A stretch of 64,000 nt of DNA from positions 1 to 64,000 of the IMG/VR virus record IMGVR_UViG_3300030090_002325; one strand, given 5' to 3'. The position numbers and the translations under genes are program-made. The stretch is from a virus. How positions within the stretch are numbered: the stretch's first letter is position 1; each line of letters begins with the position of its first letter. This document shows positions 21,976 to 32,300 of the stretch, one piece after another. Below the pieces are notes generated by a model that worked only from the letters and a program-made list of their open reading frames with translations, searched no databases and was not told the DNA's origin.

Positions 21976-24828
21976 ATGCATATAAAAGAATTTTTACGAC
22001 ATGTGTGGTCAGAGCAAGGGTTTTATTGCGTTGTAGGTAAAGATCAACAGAATATTATTCACCCTAAATTTGTCAAAACTATTGACGAAGTAGAGAGACA
22101 AGCGCTCAAACTTTTAAAAGATAAACAAGACGTTTATTTTGCTTGTTCTACATGGGTTGAACCTACAGACAGAAAAAAACCTAATGCCAAAGAACAACGT
22201 ATTTTATGGTTGGATATTGATTGCGGTTACGATGAAAAGAAACGCAAGTGGAAAGATTATCGAACTAAAGAAGATGCGTTAGTAGCTTTAAAAAAGTTTA
22301 CTGAAGAAACTAAACTTCCCGCGCCTACATTAGTAGATTCTGGAAGAGGCATACATTGCTATTGGTCATTTACTGAACCTGTAGATAAAGTAGTCTGGCT
22401 TCCTGTAGCGCAAGGACTTAAATTTTTATGTGTTAAACATGATTTCTATGCAGACCCTATGTGCACTGCAGATGTTACACGCATTTTACGAATCCCTAAC
22501 ACTAAAAATTTTAAAGACCTAGATAATCCGCAAGATGTTAAGGTTATAAAGATCGGTAAACCAACCCCATTTGAAGACTTAGCATCTATAATACCTGTGC
22601 AAGTAGTAAAAGAGTATACCCCTCGAAGAGAGGCGGACGCTGCTACTAAAGCATTATTGGGTAATCACTCATCTAGATTTAGAAAAATAATTGAACGTTG
22701 CAAAATAGATGATGGCTGTGCGCAACTAGAACATATAATGACAAAGCAGCAAGAAATAGAAGAGCCTTTATGGAGATCCGGGTTATCTATAGCAGTTCAT
22801 TGTGAAGATAAGTCAATAGCCATTCACAGTATATCCAAACTACACTCAGACTATGAATATGAAAAGACTGAAGAAAAAGCTTATCAGATTCCCGCTCCGC
22901 ACACTTGTAAACAATTTGAATCATTACGTCCTCCTGGCTGTAAAAATTGCCCACATAAAGGGAAAATCACTTCCCCTATTCAACTTGGACGGATCATAGC
23001 CAGAGCTCGTGGCGCTGATAATATTATTGAAGCTAAAAGTGAAGCTTTAGACGAGATGGTTACTTATCAAGTACCAGAATACCCATACCCTTATTTTCGA
23101 GGTAAAAATGGTGGGGTGTACAGAGTCATGCCGGATGATGATGAAGACGGTATTAAAATATATGACTATGATTTTTATCTTGTTGAAAGGTTACACGATC
23201 CTAACTTAGGAGAATGTGCATGGTTTAAATTACATCTACCTAAAGATGCCGTTAGAGAGTTTATAGGTAGAACCAGTGAACTGATGACTAAAGACAAAGC
23301 AAGACAAATTTTAGTTGATATAGGGGTGATAGCTCATGGTAAGCAAATGGATAGTGTTATTAACTATATTGTTACTGCGATTCAAACACAACAACGTACA
23401 AAAGAAGCTTCTCCTATGCATAAGCAATATGGGTGGAATCCGGGACCGGTTGAAACTAAAAATAAGATTTTAATTGGCAACAGAGAGATAAGTGCTTTCG
23501 GTATTAAATACGTACCTATAGCGGATGAGTTGAACGAAGTTAACCCAACTCTACAGAAGCAGGGGAGCTATGAAGAGTGGCAAAAAGCGATAAGCATATA
23601 TGAGCGACCTGGAATGGAGCTTAGGGCATTTGGTTTCTTTTGTGCATTTGGTTCATTACTTATGCCTTTCTTTGACTCCAGAGAAAAGTCAGCCGTTATT
23701 AACCTGTACCACCCAGAAACAGGCCAGGGTAAGACTACTATACTCCAAGCTATGACAAGTGTTTATGGTAACCCTGATTTATCCGCTAAGCTTATTCAGT
23801 TATGGGGGGACACAGCTAACTCTATCGTGCACAGAATGGGGTACATGAATAATTTACCAGCCGCTGTAGATGAGTTTACAGACGTTAAACCAAGCGAGTT
23901 ACACACATTCCTCAAGTTTATGGCAACAGGACGTGGTAAAAATAGGTTAACAAGCGGAAGCATAAATAGAGAAAGAGCTAATGATACAGTGTTTAATTTA
24001 ATATGTTTGGTTTCCAGTAATACTGATTTCAGAAGTGTAATGTTTTCAGACAGAGCTAAGTCTAGCGGAGAGATGGCACGATTTATTCAACTGCGAATAG
24101 AGAAAGATACTACTCTAACTAAAGAAGAAGCTGATACTCATTTTGGTAAATTGTTTGACAACTATGGTCATGCCGGAGAGATATATGCTCAGTATTTAAT
24201 AGCTAATATAGATAAAGTTAAAAAAGAACTACAACAAACACAAAGAAAAATAGATAAAGAATTAAATATTAAAAGTGAGGATAGAAAATATTCAGCTACT
24301 CTAGCTGCTGTTTTTCTAGGGGCTATCATATCTAAAAGTTTAGGTATTCATAACATACCTATTATGCCGGTGTACAAAGCTATAGCTAAAGAATTACGTA
24401 GTTCTAAAATAGATTTAAAAGAAAGAGATTTTGATGCATTACAAACATTAGGTAATTTTTTAAATGAATGTAAGAGTAATACACTTGTTATCAATAGTAA
24501 GATTGATTCTAGAGCAGGGGTATCAGAAGCTCCAATACTAAGACCTACACTTGATCTTAAAGTTAGAGTTGAACCAGATACTAATACTATTTACATACCT
24601 GTATCCATTATGCGAGAGTATACTAATAGTATTAAAGTAGATTATAATGATTTTATTAAAGGTTTAAAAAAGGAAAATGTATTAAGAAGAGCATCACAAA
24701 ATAAAACTCTCCATAAAGGATTAGACATCAGCGCGCCAGCGGTTAGGTGTTTATGGATTGATAACTCCACATTTGAAGATATACAAACAGAAAACTTAGA
24801 CTTAGATATTCCCAAAAATGTTAACTAA
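21976..24828 (+). CDS. Primase-polymerase / helicase fusion (950 aa)
   Basis: The N-terminal half is an archaeo-eukaryotic-primase-like domain: D80-I-D82 (LWLDIDCG), H127 in SGRGIH and a third acidic region around D166 (ADVTRILRIPN). A Cys cluster (CKQF ... PPGCKNCPHKG, about residues 312-330) may bind zinc. The C-terminal half is a P-loop helicase-like ATPase with Walker A G583-QGKTT588 and D632-E633. PrimPol plus helicase in one chain could prime and open replication. The ribosome-binding site is weak and the first ATG at 21966 is out of frame. Confidence 0.88.
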   Translation: MHIKEFLRHVWSEQGFYCVVGKDQQNIIHPKFVKTIDEVERQALKLLKDKQDVYFACSTWVEPTDRKKPNAKEQRILWLDIDCGYDEKKRKWKDYRTKEDALVALKKFTEETKLPAPTLVDSGRGIHCYWSFTEPVDKVVWLPVAQGLKFLCVKHDFYADPMCTADVTRILRIPNTKNFKDLDNPQDVKVIKIGKPTPFEDLASIIPVQVVKEYTPRREADAATKALLGNHSSRFRKIIERCKIDDGCAQLEHIMTKQQEIEEPLWRSGLSIAVHCEDKSIAIHSISKLHSDYEYEKTEEKAYQIPAPHTCKQFESLRPPGCKNCPHKGKITSPIQLGRIIARARGADNIIEAKSEALDEMVTYQVPEYPYPYFRGKNGGVYRVMPDDDEDGIKIYDYDFYLVERLHDPNLGECAWFKLHLPKDAVREFIGRTSELMTKDKARQILVDIGVIAHGKQMDSVINYIVTAIQTQQRTKEASPMHKQYGWNPGPVETKNKILIGNREISAFGIKYVPIADELNEVNPTLQKQGSYEEWQKAISIYERPGMELRAFGFFCAFGSLLMPFFDSREKSAVINLYHPETGQGKTTILQAMTSVYGNPDLSAKLIQLWGDTANSIVHRMGYMNNLPAAVDEFTDVKPSELHTFLKFMATGRGKNRLTSGSINRERANDTVFNLICLVSSNTDFRSVMFSDRAKSSGEMARFIQLRIEKDTTLTKEEADTHFGKLFDNYGHAGEIYAQYLIANIDKVKKELQQTQRKIDKELNIKSEDRKYSATLAAVFLGAIISKSLGIHNIPIMPVYKAIAKELRSSKIDLKERDFDALQTLGNFLNECKSNTLVINSKIDSRAGVSEAPILRPTLDLKVRVEPDTNTIYIPVSIMREYTNSIKVDYNDFIKGLKKENVLRRASQNKTLHKGLDISAPAVRCLWIDNSTFEDIQTENLDLDIPKNVN

Positions 24829-25015
24829 CGGTGTTGATTACCAAATAATGTGGCCTGATTTTAAACCAGGTACTTCTATTTTTATCCCTGCTATTGATGT
24901 TAAAGCTGCTATTAAAGCATTAAAAAAAGAAAGCGAACGTTTAGAATTTAAGTTCGTGCATAAAATAGTAGTAGAGAATGGAGTAAAAGGTATAAGAGCT
25001 TGGCGGCTTAGCTAG
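24818..25015 (+). CDS. Last rightward gene, unknown (65 aa)
   Basis: Begins MLTNGVDYQIMWPDFKPGTS and overlaps the primase gene by 11 bases. It contains a beta hairpin and one helix. Its stop codon overlaps the stop codon of the opposing giant gene, so rightward and leftward transcripts collide here. Unknown function. Confidence 0.72.
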   Translation: MLTNGVDYQIMWPDFKPGTSIFIPAIDVKAAIKALKKESERLEFKFVHKIVVENGVKGIRAWRLS

Positions 25016-28000
25016 TCACCAAATAAAAAATCATATTCATCTTCATCATAGTCACTTTCTTCTATTAAACGATCTCTTAATCTTGGGTTTAGAGTTACAC
25101 CATGTACAGCTTCAAGGGCTTTTCTATCAAAAGTTTTACGTGAGTTATTTAATGTTTGCCCCGTAATTGCAATCTCAGGATTTTTCTTATTAAATTTATC
25201 TATCTTTTTTTGTATTCTATTCATTCCATTATTATCTCCAGCTTTAGTAGCAAGATAGTAATTTAATAATAATTTAGTTCTCCAACCTTCAATTTTTTGC
25301 TCTTTGAATTTCATAATGGATACACGTTCATAAGCCGCACTTAAATCGCTATCACTGAAACCTAAAATCTGCATAAACAAATTATAGGCATTTGGGTCAT
25401 CCACTATCTTAAGTCCTTTTCTGGTAGTAGCTCCCTCAGTTGCAAATCGAAATGTTTTAATTTGGTTTCTAATCCACGTAGGAGTCATTTGTTCTAAGCC
25501 TCTCATAGTATTCCCATCATTTATATCTCTAGCTCCACGATCAATACCTGTTAATATTGACCAGCTTGGACCTAAGAAATGTTCTGCTATGTATACAGCT
25601 TCACCTACTTCTTCTCTCCGCCTTCTGTCAGCCCTCCACATTAACCCTCTGAATCCAGTTCTAGAGGCTATGTCAACATTAAAAGCAGCACTTAAGGGTC
25701 CTTTATAACCTACTTGACCTACTGATTGTTTAACCCAATCGTCTAATAAGAATGGATCCTCTTCATCATCTGCTAGTAACGAAGCTAACATATCTGCAGC
25801 TCCGTAAAAAGGTAGCCCTTGAACTCCAGCAAACATATAAGCCATACCAGATATACCTAAAAGTTGTGACCTCGCTATATTTTTTTCTTTAGCATTTAGT
25901 TTTCTGTATTTACCACCACTAATATGGTATTGAATATTAAACGACCTTAGAAGAAGTTGAGATACTAAATATATTTGTGCCTGGGCAAATCGTTTAAAAG
26001 TAAAGGCTACTTTACCTATACCAGATTGAAATATTAAAGGACCTACTTCAGGTAGTGCATGTGAATGAGCTTTAACTGTTAGCTTTATAGCTTCTTCTAT
26101 AGCTACATCTTTGGATTTACCAGCTTCTATAGCTAAATCATAAGCTGCCACTAAAGTAAGTTCTCGGTTAGCTCGTTCTGAGTTTTTAAATGTCCAACCT
26201 AATGATTGGTTAACTAAGTTAGTAGTTCGTCCTAATTTGGTATCAGTATTAAAATCTATATTTTCATGTATTAACCCACGAGTTAATGTCATAGTTTGGT
26301 CAGCTCTTTTAAATAAGTCTCCATATCTTTCTTTTTGTTCCGCATTAAAACCTTCAGCCATTGTGTAATCAGGAAGATCATCTGTTTTCCAACTTTCTTT
26401 TTTACGTAAACTAGCTTTACCTTCTATACTCCCATTAAAATATAGTTTTCTCGCATTATCTAATGCAGATACAGCCTTACCATAACCATAGTCCGCACCT
26501 AATACAGGCGCTACTACTATAGGCATCTGGGTTAAGTTAACAAAAGCTGAAGATAAATTACCTCCAATGTACCATGCATAACTCAGGAATCCTGCTGTAG
26601 AAGCCCAACTTTCAGCAGTTGGGTTTAAATAGAAAGAAGCTCTATTATTTATAGCCTCATACACACCCTTAGCATATCTTTTAGCTTTGCCTCCTTTATC
26701 TACATTTGTTTTTATTTCATTTAAAGCAGATTTAATATCAGGAAGATAGGTTAAGTCATTTATATTTTTTAGGCCTCTATAAGATGCGTTACCGTAAGCA
26801 TATACTAAATCTGGTATGTAACCAGGAAACCCATGCCTATGTCTACCAGCAGCTTGAACACTATCAACTCTAAATAAACTTAAGAAATGTTCATGTAATT
26901 TATCCTGCAAATCTTCTTTTACATCTGCAGGTATATTAGCTCTATCTAATGCATCTTGGGTAAAATTATATAATTCTCTATTAGGCGCAGGGACTTTTAT
27001 CGCCTCAGTTCGTGAATATGCTTCATTAGTAAACCTAACAAAATCTTTTTTAGATGCTGCTTCTTCTTTTAAACGTTCTCTTTCTGCTGGTGTTTGCGCT
27101 GCTATAACTACTGTTTCTGTTCCTTCATCGGTTTGTATTTCATAATCAAACCAATAGTCTCCCTGACGCATAAAGGGTTGGTAGAACTCTAATTTTTTTC
27201 TTTTAAACTGTCGTCTTAAATAATCTACATCCTTACCAGTTAATTTCTCTAGCGCGTCTAAAGTCTCTTTAGCGCGTAGCATATAATTTCTATGCATACC
27301 TAACGCTAAGCCCTGAAGTTCTCTAGGTAATGTTTTAAATTCTTGTACAAGACCATGATCTCTATTTTTAGCAAGAGCTGGGTTTACATTTTGTTTTGAT
27401 AGTTCAAAAGTTATCATATTCCATTTCTTTATTATTTCCGGGCTATACTTAGCTTCTATTTCTTTTATAGCTTTCATTTGCTCGTTTAAGTTTTCTGATT
27501 TTTTCCATAAATCATTAGCTCTTTTTTCTAGATTATCCTGTAGTGATTTAACTCCTGGTAATTCAGGAAATAACTCTTGTATCTGAGGCAGTGAAAGAAA
27601 TTGTATGTAATATTTTTGCGCCCATGAAGTTAATTTAGAGATCGTATCTCTTATACCCTGCATTAACCCTTTACTAAAGACAGGTTGAGACTGAACAACT
27701 TGCCCTGAAAAGTCTATTAATTCTTTAATATTTTGAGGGTTAACTCTTTTTGTAGAAGTTTTAGAAGCATTGGGTATATCATCAGTTTCAGGTAGCTTAC
27801 CTGCTTGATCAATAACTTTAACTTCTGTAGGCGGTCCTACTGATCTACGAGCAAATTTTAATCCCTGTTGTCTATCTCCGCTTAAAAATTCACTTAAAAT
27901 AGGCGATTCTGTTTTTTCAGTACGTTTAAATCTTTTTGGAGTTTCTCTTCTTTCTGCCCTTGTATTATAAAATCTATATAATTCTTTTAGTGTAGCGTCA

Positions 28001-31000
28001 AATAAAAGCGCATCTTCTGGGCTCATTGTAATTGAGTTTTCAGTTACCTTTAATGTTGGCATATATGGCATAGGGTTCAGGTTAAATCCAGCGGAAATAT
28101 CTTTTATATCTATAGGTGTCTCATTTACAAAAAACCAATCAAAGATAGGAGGGTACTTACCTTTTAACCATTTATATTCTGCTTTTGTTATAGGTTTTGT
28201 TACAGGCTCCGTAAATGTTTCACCGGTAAGCTCTGGTATATACCCCATCCAAATATCACTATGTATACTATTTCTTATCTTTTCTATATTGTTTCTTTGT
28301 TTGTCTATGTATATTAATTTTTCTTCCAAATCTTTTATTTTTTTATTAATTTCTTGTGTTTTTCTTTGGTAATTTTTTCTAATTGGTTCGGTTGTTTCAT
28401 ATTTCATATTTTCGTTATAATCTGATCTAACCGCACTTTGATAACCCTTTTCAACCAGGTCACGTTGGGCTTCAAGGTCTTTTATTTCTTTCTTATAAAA
28501 ATATTTATCAGATTCAAGACTATATAGTTCCCACGCTTCCTCTTTTAACCTTTCTCTTGAACGTTCAACCGAGACCCCCCTTACTTTCCTCCCCTCTTTT
28601 TTACCAGGTTTTTTTCCACGTCCACCAAACATGTCATCAGTACCAGGAATACGCTTTTTGTCTCCCTTCACATCTACACCTTCCAATGCTTCCCTTTGAG
28701 CATATCTAGCTGTAGCTAGTGCTTCATTAACGCGTCCCTGTGCTCTCTTTTCCATAGCTACAGTGACCCCAGGACCATATTCTCCTGTGTCTAACATCTC
28801 TTTTTCTTCCGCGTCTAGTTTTTTCTTTTCTTCTCTAGTAACTGCCTCTACATTAAATCTTTCTACTCCTTGTTCAATATTAGAAGAAAGAAGTAAAAAA
28901 TCTTCTAACAACGTGTTACTAATTTTAATGCCTAAAAGTTTTTTAAGCGCATAAATAAAATTATCCCACAAAGATTTTCCTGTTTTAAGAACAGATGGAA
29001 GTGAGTGTAATTGAGATATAACTTCAGGATTAGAGCTAGATTCAGCAAAAAATTCTTCAACATTTGTAGCTGCATAAGTGTGCGGGTAAACTTCTTTATA
29101 AGCGTCAAATACTTTAATTATATCTTTACCAAGTTTAGAGTTATCTTTAACTTGTGGTGTTTCGCTTTTACTATCCTGTATATGCTGATCTAAACCTTCC
29201 GATGTAAGAGCATGTCTTATTTCATGTAATATTGTAGGTGCTAACGGAAATACTGAATCTATTTTGTCTGAACTTATTCTACTTTTAGAGCCAATAGGGT
29301 TTAAATAGAAATCACCCATTATCAATCCTGAGGATATTCTACCAGTGTCTGTATAAATTTGTTCCAATCCCACGTAATCATCACTTTCGTTCCATACAGG
29401 AGCTTTTTTTCCTTCTGCAATATCAGTAAATAGGTCTACATATCCTTGAGCGCGGGATCCATCCCAGTCGCTCTCTGACTCACTGATCATAATAAACTTG
29501 TTTACATGATCGTAATACGCCATTACACCTTCATCCCTAATATTTATAGGACCAAAGGCAAAAGGCATTTCTAGAACAGACTTAACTTTTGGGTCTTTAG
29601 AGTTTCTATATTTACGAGCTAACTCCGTCATACCTAGATCTGATAAATCAGGATTATTTATAATTAGTTTTAAAGCTTCACCTACTGTACGAGGATTTTC
29701 AGACTTAAATTTTTTAAATAGTTTAAGATCGTTTTTAGCTGAACTAACTAAGCTATATTCGGGGGTCCCCCATGCGGCTTTTAATTTTGTTTTACCCTCT
29801 ACAAGGTCTTTTACTCTTTGAGCAAAAGCTTTAACTTCTTTCTCCGCTTGCTCTCCTTCTAATGGAGCTGTGAATTTTCTTGTTCTTCTTGTAATTGGAG
29901 ACAAATCAGATGGACGCCCATCCACTCCAGTTCTGTCAGGGTCGATAGCTCTTTCGGCAGTGGTTGTGGCTGTGGGCTTGCCAAATACAGAAGTGCCTTC
30001 TCCAGTTGTTCCAACGTCAGATTGTGGAACTCTGGCGTCAAGTGCACCACGTTGTTGTTCTCTAGCATTTTCTTTTTCTCCTTCCTGTTGTTCTATTGTT
30101 TCTCTAGATGCGTCAGGTTCGGTTTCAATTCTGTAGTCTATTATAGCATCGGTAGGTCTTTCAACACGATTTAATATTTTATTAGAAGCTTCTTTTACTC
30201 TTTCAATTCTTTTTATTTGAGGATCAGTAAGCTCACTTACATTAATTGGTTGATCGGCAAGGGCTTCATAATATAAATAAACTTCGGGATTACTTAGTGG
30301 TCCTACAGGTGCTTTTTTGTACTCAGGCCATCCTCTTTTAAACCCATTTTCAAGTAAAGTCTTTTTTTCTATTGGTTCATCAATAACACCACGTTCAAGT
30401 TCAGCGGTTCCTGCTTTTGTTTCTTCAGCTTGTCTTTGAGCTGCCATTCTGGCGGCAACATTTTCATCACTTATACGCGTTGCCTCTTCCATAAAAATAT
30501 CTGCATATTCAGCACCTAAATTTGCTCTAATAGCTCTTTCCACATCATAAATCGTATTATTCACAACAGGAGTTGCTTCCATCATTTCTCGTGCTTTTGC
30601 TAAAACTTTTTGTGTAGTAGGATCTTCAACAGCATCTTCTCGCGCTATAATATTTTGATCCGCTTGAAGATCTCTGTCGTCTAATTCTTTTTGTAGTTCA
30701 CTAATGTAATCTGGTATGAGAACTTTATCAGGAAAGTTTTCTGGGTCAGCCATAACTTCATTTAAACGAGTAATTTCGTTTTGAATATCTCCATAAGTCA
30801 TACCTCCAAACTCAGGATTTACAGCTTCAATAGTTTCTACAACTTCATCAACTTCAGGACGAGGTGTGTCTTCAGGTGGTGATGGGCGAGCTTCAGGTTC
30901 ATAGTCTTCATAAAGATCGGGATCCGCAGCACGTCTTGCTTGTTCTGCTTCATTTACAACTATAAGCTCTTCAATACCAGCTCTTATTTCTGGGTTACCT

Positions 31001-32286
31001 GTAGTTTCAAGCGAACTATTAAGCTCATCTATTTCAGTTTGTAGCTCTGGATTACTTAAAATCTGAGCATTTATTTCAGCTTGACTTTCAGGAGTGCGTT
31101 GACCCTCATCAGTAATAGTTTCGTCCGTAACCTTAGTAGCATCAGTCTTAGTAGTTTCATCTTTTGTCTCCTTTGGTGCTCGACCTGTACGTATAGCACC
31201 TATTGTTGCAGGGGCTAATGGCATAACAAATCCAGCACCTGCTGCGTTTATGTACTCTTTAATCGCCTCTGCATCATCCAATGGTAAGTCAGCAGCATAC
31301 AACTCTAGAGCAGTTTGAAGTGCTTCAACAGGGGCTTCTTGTATCCCCGCTACACCCCATCTTTTTGCTATATTTAATAGATAGCTACGCGTAGGCTTAG
31401 CTAAACTTTCTAAAGCTCTTCCAAGTATTTTATATCCAATCATATTAGCTATGGCGTGTGCGCCACTTACAGTAGCTAATTTAGAGCCACTTTTTTCTTG
31501 TAGTAGTCTTAATTGCTCTTCGGGATCATCCGTTTGTTGTCCGATTTCCTCCATGACTCTTCCCATAGTTTCTCCAGCACCCCAGGAAGAATAAACAACA
31601 CCGGCTGTTACAGGCTTAACAATTTTACGTAGCTCTTCATTTATTATTCGCTTACCTTCTTTTGTTCCCTGAAGTTTCGCTAGTTCTGTAGATACTTCTT
31701 TAGCAACGTATTGTTTAGCTGATTCTATTCCTTTTTCTTTAGCTCTTCTTCTAGCCTCGCCTTTTATACCTTTCTTAAGAAGGCCTTTTCCTACAAGAGC
31801 TGATACTCCACTAACAGTTCCAGCAGGACCTGCTAACACAGATGCACCGGCTGTAAGTCCTATCATCTCCATAAACATACCTGTTACTTGGCCAGTTAAA
31901 AGAGGTACATAATCAGTAGCGAAAGCCACGGGATCTTCTATAGCTCCTAAAAAGGTATCTGTTTGTTTAGTTCCTAACCTCTCTACAGCTTCTTCAGACT
32001 TCTCCATCTTTGCCATACCAGCTCGCATGGCTTCTTCATCATCTGTTAAATCTCCTTTAAGAACTTGTAGAGCACCAAAATCTCCAGGTATACCATAGAG
32101 ACGTTGTTTTAAACCTCGCATGAAATCACTGCCGGTGGGTTGAGGAGGAGTAAGTCTACCAAGAGCTATATTTTGATTAGCTTCTATCTTAGCTGCGGTT
32201 TGAAATATGGATTCTTGAGGAGTGCCTTCCGGCGCTTCCACAGGTATTATGGCCCCTCTTTTGGTTCTGACGTTGTATACAGGCAT
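25012..32286 (-). CDS. Giant virion-type protein with zincin motif (2424 aa)
   Basis: The last leftward gene and much the largest. The N-terminus (MPVYNVRTKRGAIIPVEAPE) has the form seen in phage ejection or internal virion proteins, followed by Gly/Ala-rich hydrophobic helices (about 125-170) that could cross a membrane. A zincin motif H1021-E-I-R-H1025 lies in the middle. Long charged coiled coils and disordered, Glu/Lys-rich stretches occupy much of the rest. The C-terminal third (about 1650-2300) resembles 'large polyvalent' phage proteins of the PLxRFG type (recalled, not searched). Likely carried in the virion and injected; it could process host or phage proteins. Confidence 0.72.
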   Translation of the reverse strand: MPVYNVRTKRGAIIPVEAPEGTPQESIFQTAAKIEANQNIALGRLTPPQPTGSDFMRGLKQRLYGIPGDFGALQVLKGDLTDDEEAMRAGMAKMEKSEEAVERLGTKQTDTFLGAIEDPVAFATDYVPLLTGQVTGMFMEMIGLTAGASVLAGPAGTVSGVSALVGKGLLKKGIKGEARRRAKEKGIESAKQYVAKEVSTELAKLQGTKEGKRIINEELRKIVKPVTAGVVYSSWGAGETMGRVMEEIGQQTDDPEEQLRLLQEKSGSKLATVSGAHAIANMIGYKILGRALESLAKPTRSYLLNIAKRWGVAGIQEAPVEALQTALELYAADLPLDDAEAIKEYINAAGAGFVMPLAPATIGAIRTGRAPKETKDETTKTDATKVTDETITDEGQRTPESQAEINAQILSNPELQTEIDELNSSLETTGNPEIRAGIEELIVVNEAEQARRAADPDLYEDYEPEARPSPPEDTPRPEVDEVVETIEAVNPEFGGMTYGDIQNEITRLNEVMADPENFPDKVLIPDYISELQKELDDRDLQADQNIIAREDAVEDPTTQKVLAKAREMMEATPVVNNTIYDVERAIRANLGAEYADIFMEEATRISDENVAARMAAQRQAEETKAGTAELERGVIDEPIEKKTLLENGFKRGWPEYKKAPVGPLSNPEVYLYYEALADQPINVSELTDPQIKRIERVKEASNKILNRVERPTDAIIDYRIETEPDASRETIEQQEGEKENAREQQRGALDARVPQSDVGTTGEGTSVFGKPTATTTAERAIDPDRTGVDGRPSDLSPITRRTRKFTAPLEGEQAEKEVKAFAQRVKDLVEGKTKLKAAWGTPEYSLVSSAKNDLKLFKKFKSENPRTVGEALKLIINNPDLSDLGMTELARKYRNSKDPKVKSVLEMPFAFGPINIRDEGVMAYYDHVNKFIMISESESDWDGSRAQGYVDLFTDIAEGKKAPVWNESDDYVGLEQIYTDTGRISSGLIMGDFYLNPIGSKSRISSDKIDSVFPLAPTILHEIRHALTSEGLDQHIQDSKSETPQVKDNSKLGKDIIKVFDAYKEVYPHTYAATNVEEFFAESSSNPEVISQLHSLPSVLKTGKSLWDNFIYALKKLLGIKISNTLLEDFLLLSSNIEQGVERFNVEAVTREEKKKLDAEEKEMLDTGEYGPGVTVAMEKRAQGRVNEALATARYAQREALEGVDVKGDKKRIPGTDDMFGGRGKKPGKKEGRKVRGVSVERSRERLKEEAWELYSLESDKYFYKKEIKDLEAQRDLVEKGYQSAVRSDYNENMKYETTEPIRKNYQRKTQEINKKIKDLEEKLIYIDKQRNNIEKIRNSIHSDIWMGYIPELTGETFTEPVTKPITKAEYKWLKGKYPPIFDWFFVNETPIDIKDISAGFNLNPMPYMPTLKVTENSITMSPEDALLFDATLKELYRFYNTRAERRETPKRFKRTEKTESPILSEFLSGDRQQGLKFARRSVGPPTEVKVIDQAGKLPETDDIPNASKTSTKRVNPQNIKELIDFSGQVVQSQPVFSKGLMQGIRDTISKLTSWAQKYYIQFLSLPQIQELFPELPGVKSLQDNLEKRANDLWKKSENLNEQMKAIKEIEAKYSPEIIKKWNMITFELSKQNVNPALAKNRDHGLVQEFKTLPRELQGLALGMHRNYMLRAKETLDALEKLTGKDVDYLRRQFKRKKLEFYQPFMRQGDYWFDYEIQTDEGTETVVIAAQTPAERERLKEEAASKKDFVRFTNEAYSRTEAIKVPAPNRELYNFTQDALDRANIPADVKEDLQDKLHEHFLSLFRVDSVQAAGRHRHGFPGYIPDLVYAYGNASYRGLKNINDLTYLPDIKSALNEIKTNVDKGGKAKRYAKGVYEAINNRASFYLNPTAESWASTAGFLSYAWYIGGNLSSAFVNLTQMPIVVAPVLGADYGYGKAVSALDNARKLYFNGSIEGKASLRKKESWKTDDLPDYTMAEGFNAEQKERYGDLFKRADQTMTLTRGLIHENIDFNTDTKLGRTTNLVNQSLGWTFKNSERANRELTLVAAYDLAIEAGKSKDVAIEEAIKLTVKAHSHALPEVGPLIFQSGIGKVAFTFKRFAQAQIYLVSQLLLRSFNIQYHISGGKYRKLNAKEKNIARSQLLGISGMAYMFAGVQGLPFYGAADMLASLLADDEEDPFLLDDWVKQSVGQVGYKGPLSAAFNVDIASRTGFRGLMWRADRRRREEVGEAVYIAEHFLGPSWSILTGIDRGARDINDGNTMRGLEQMTPTWIRNQIKTFRFATEGATTRKGLKIVDDPNAYNLFMQILGFSDSDLSAAYERVSIMKFKEQKIEGWRTKLLLNYYLATKAGDNNGMNRIQKKIDKFNKKNPEIAITGQTLNNSRKTFDRKALEAVHGVTLNPRLRDRLIEESDYDEDEYDFLFGD

Positions 32287-32300
32287 TTAATAACCGCCTA

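Noticed and set aside
29859-30136. Frames on both strands inside the giant gene
   Set aside because: Fully enclosed in the 2,424-codon frame, no start signals; compositional shadows.
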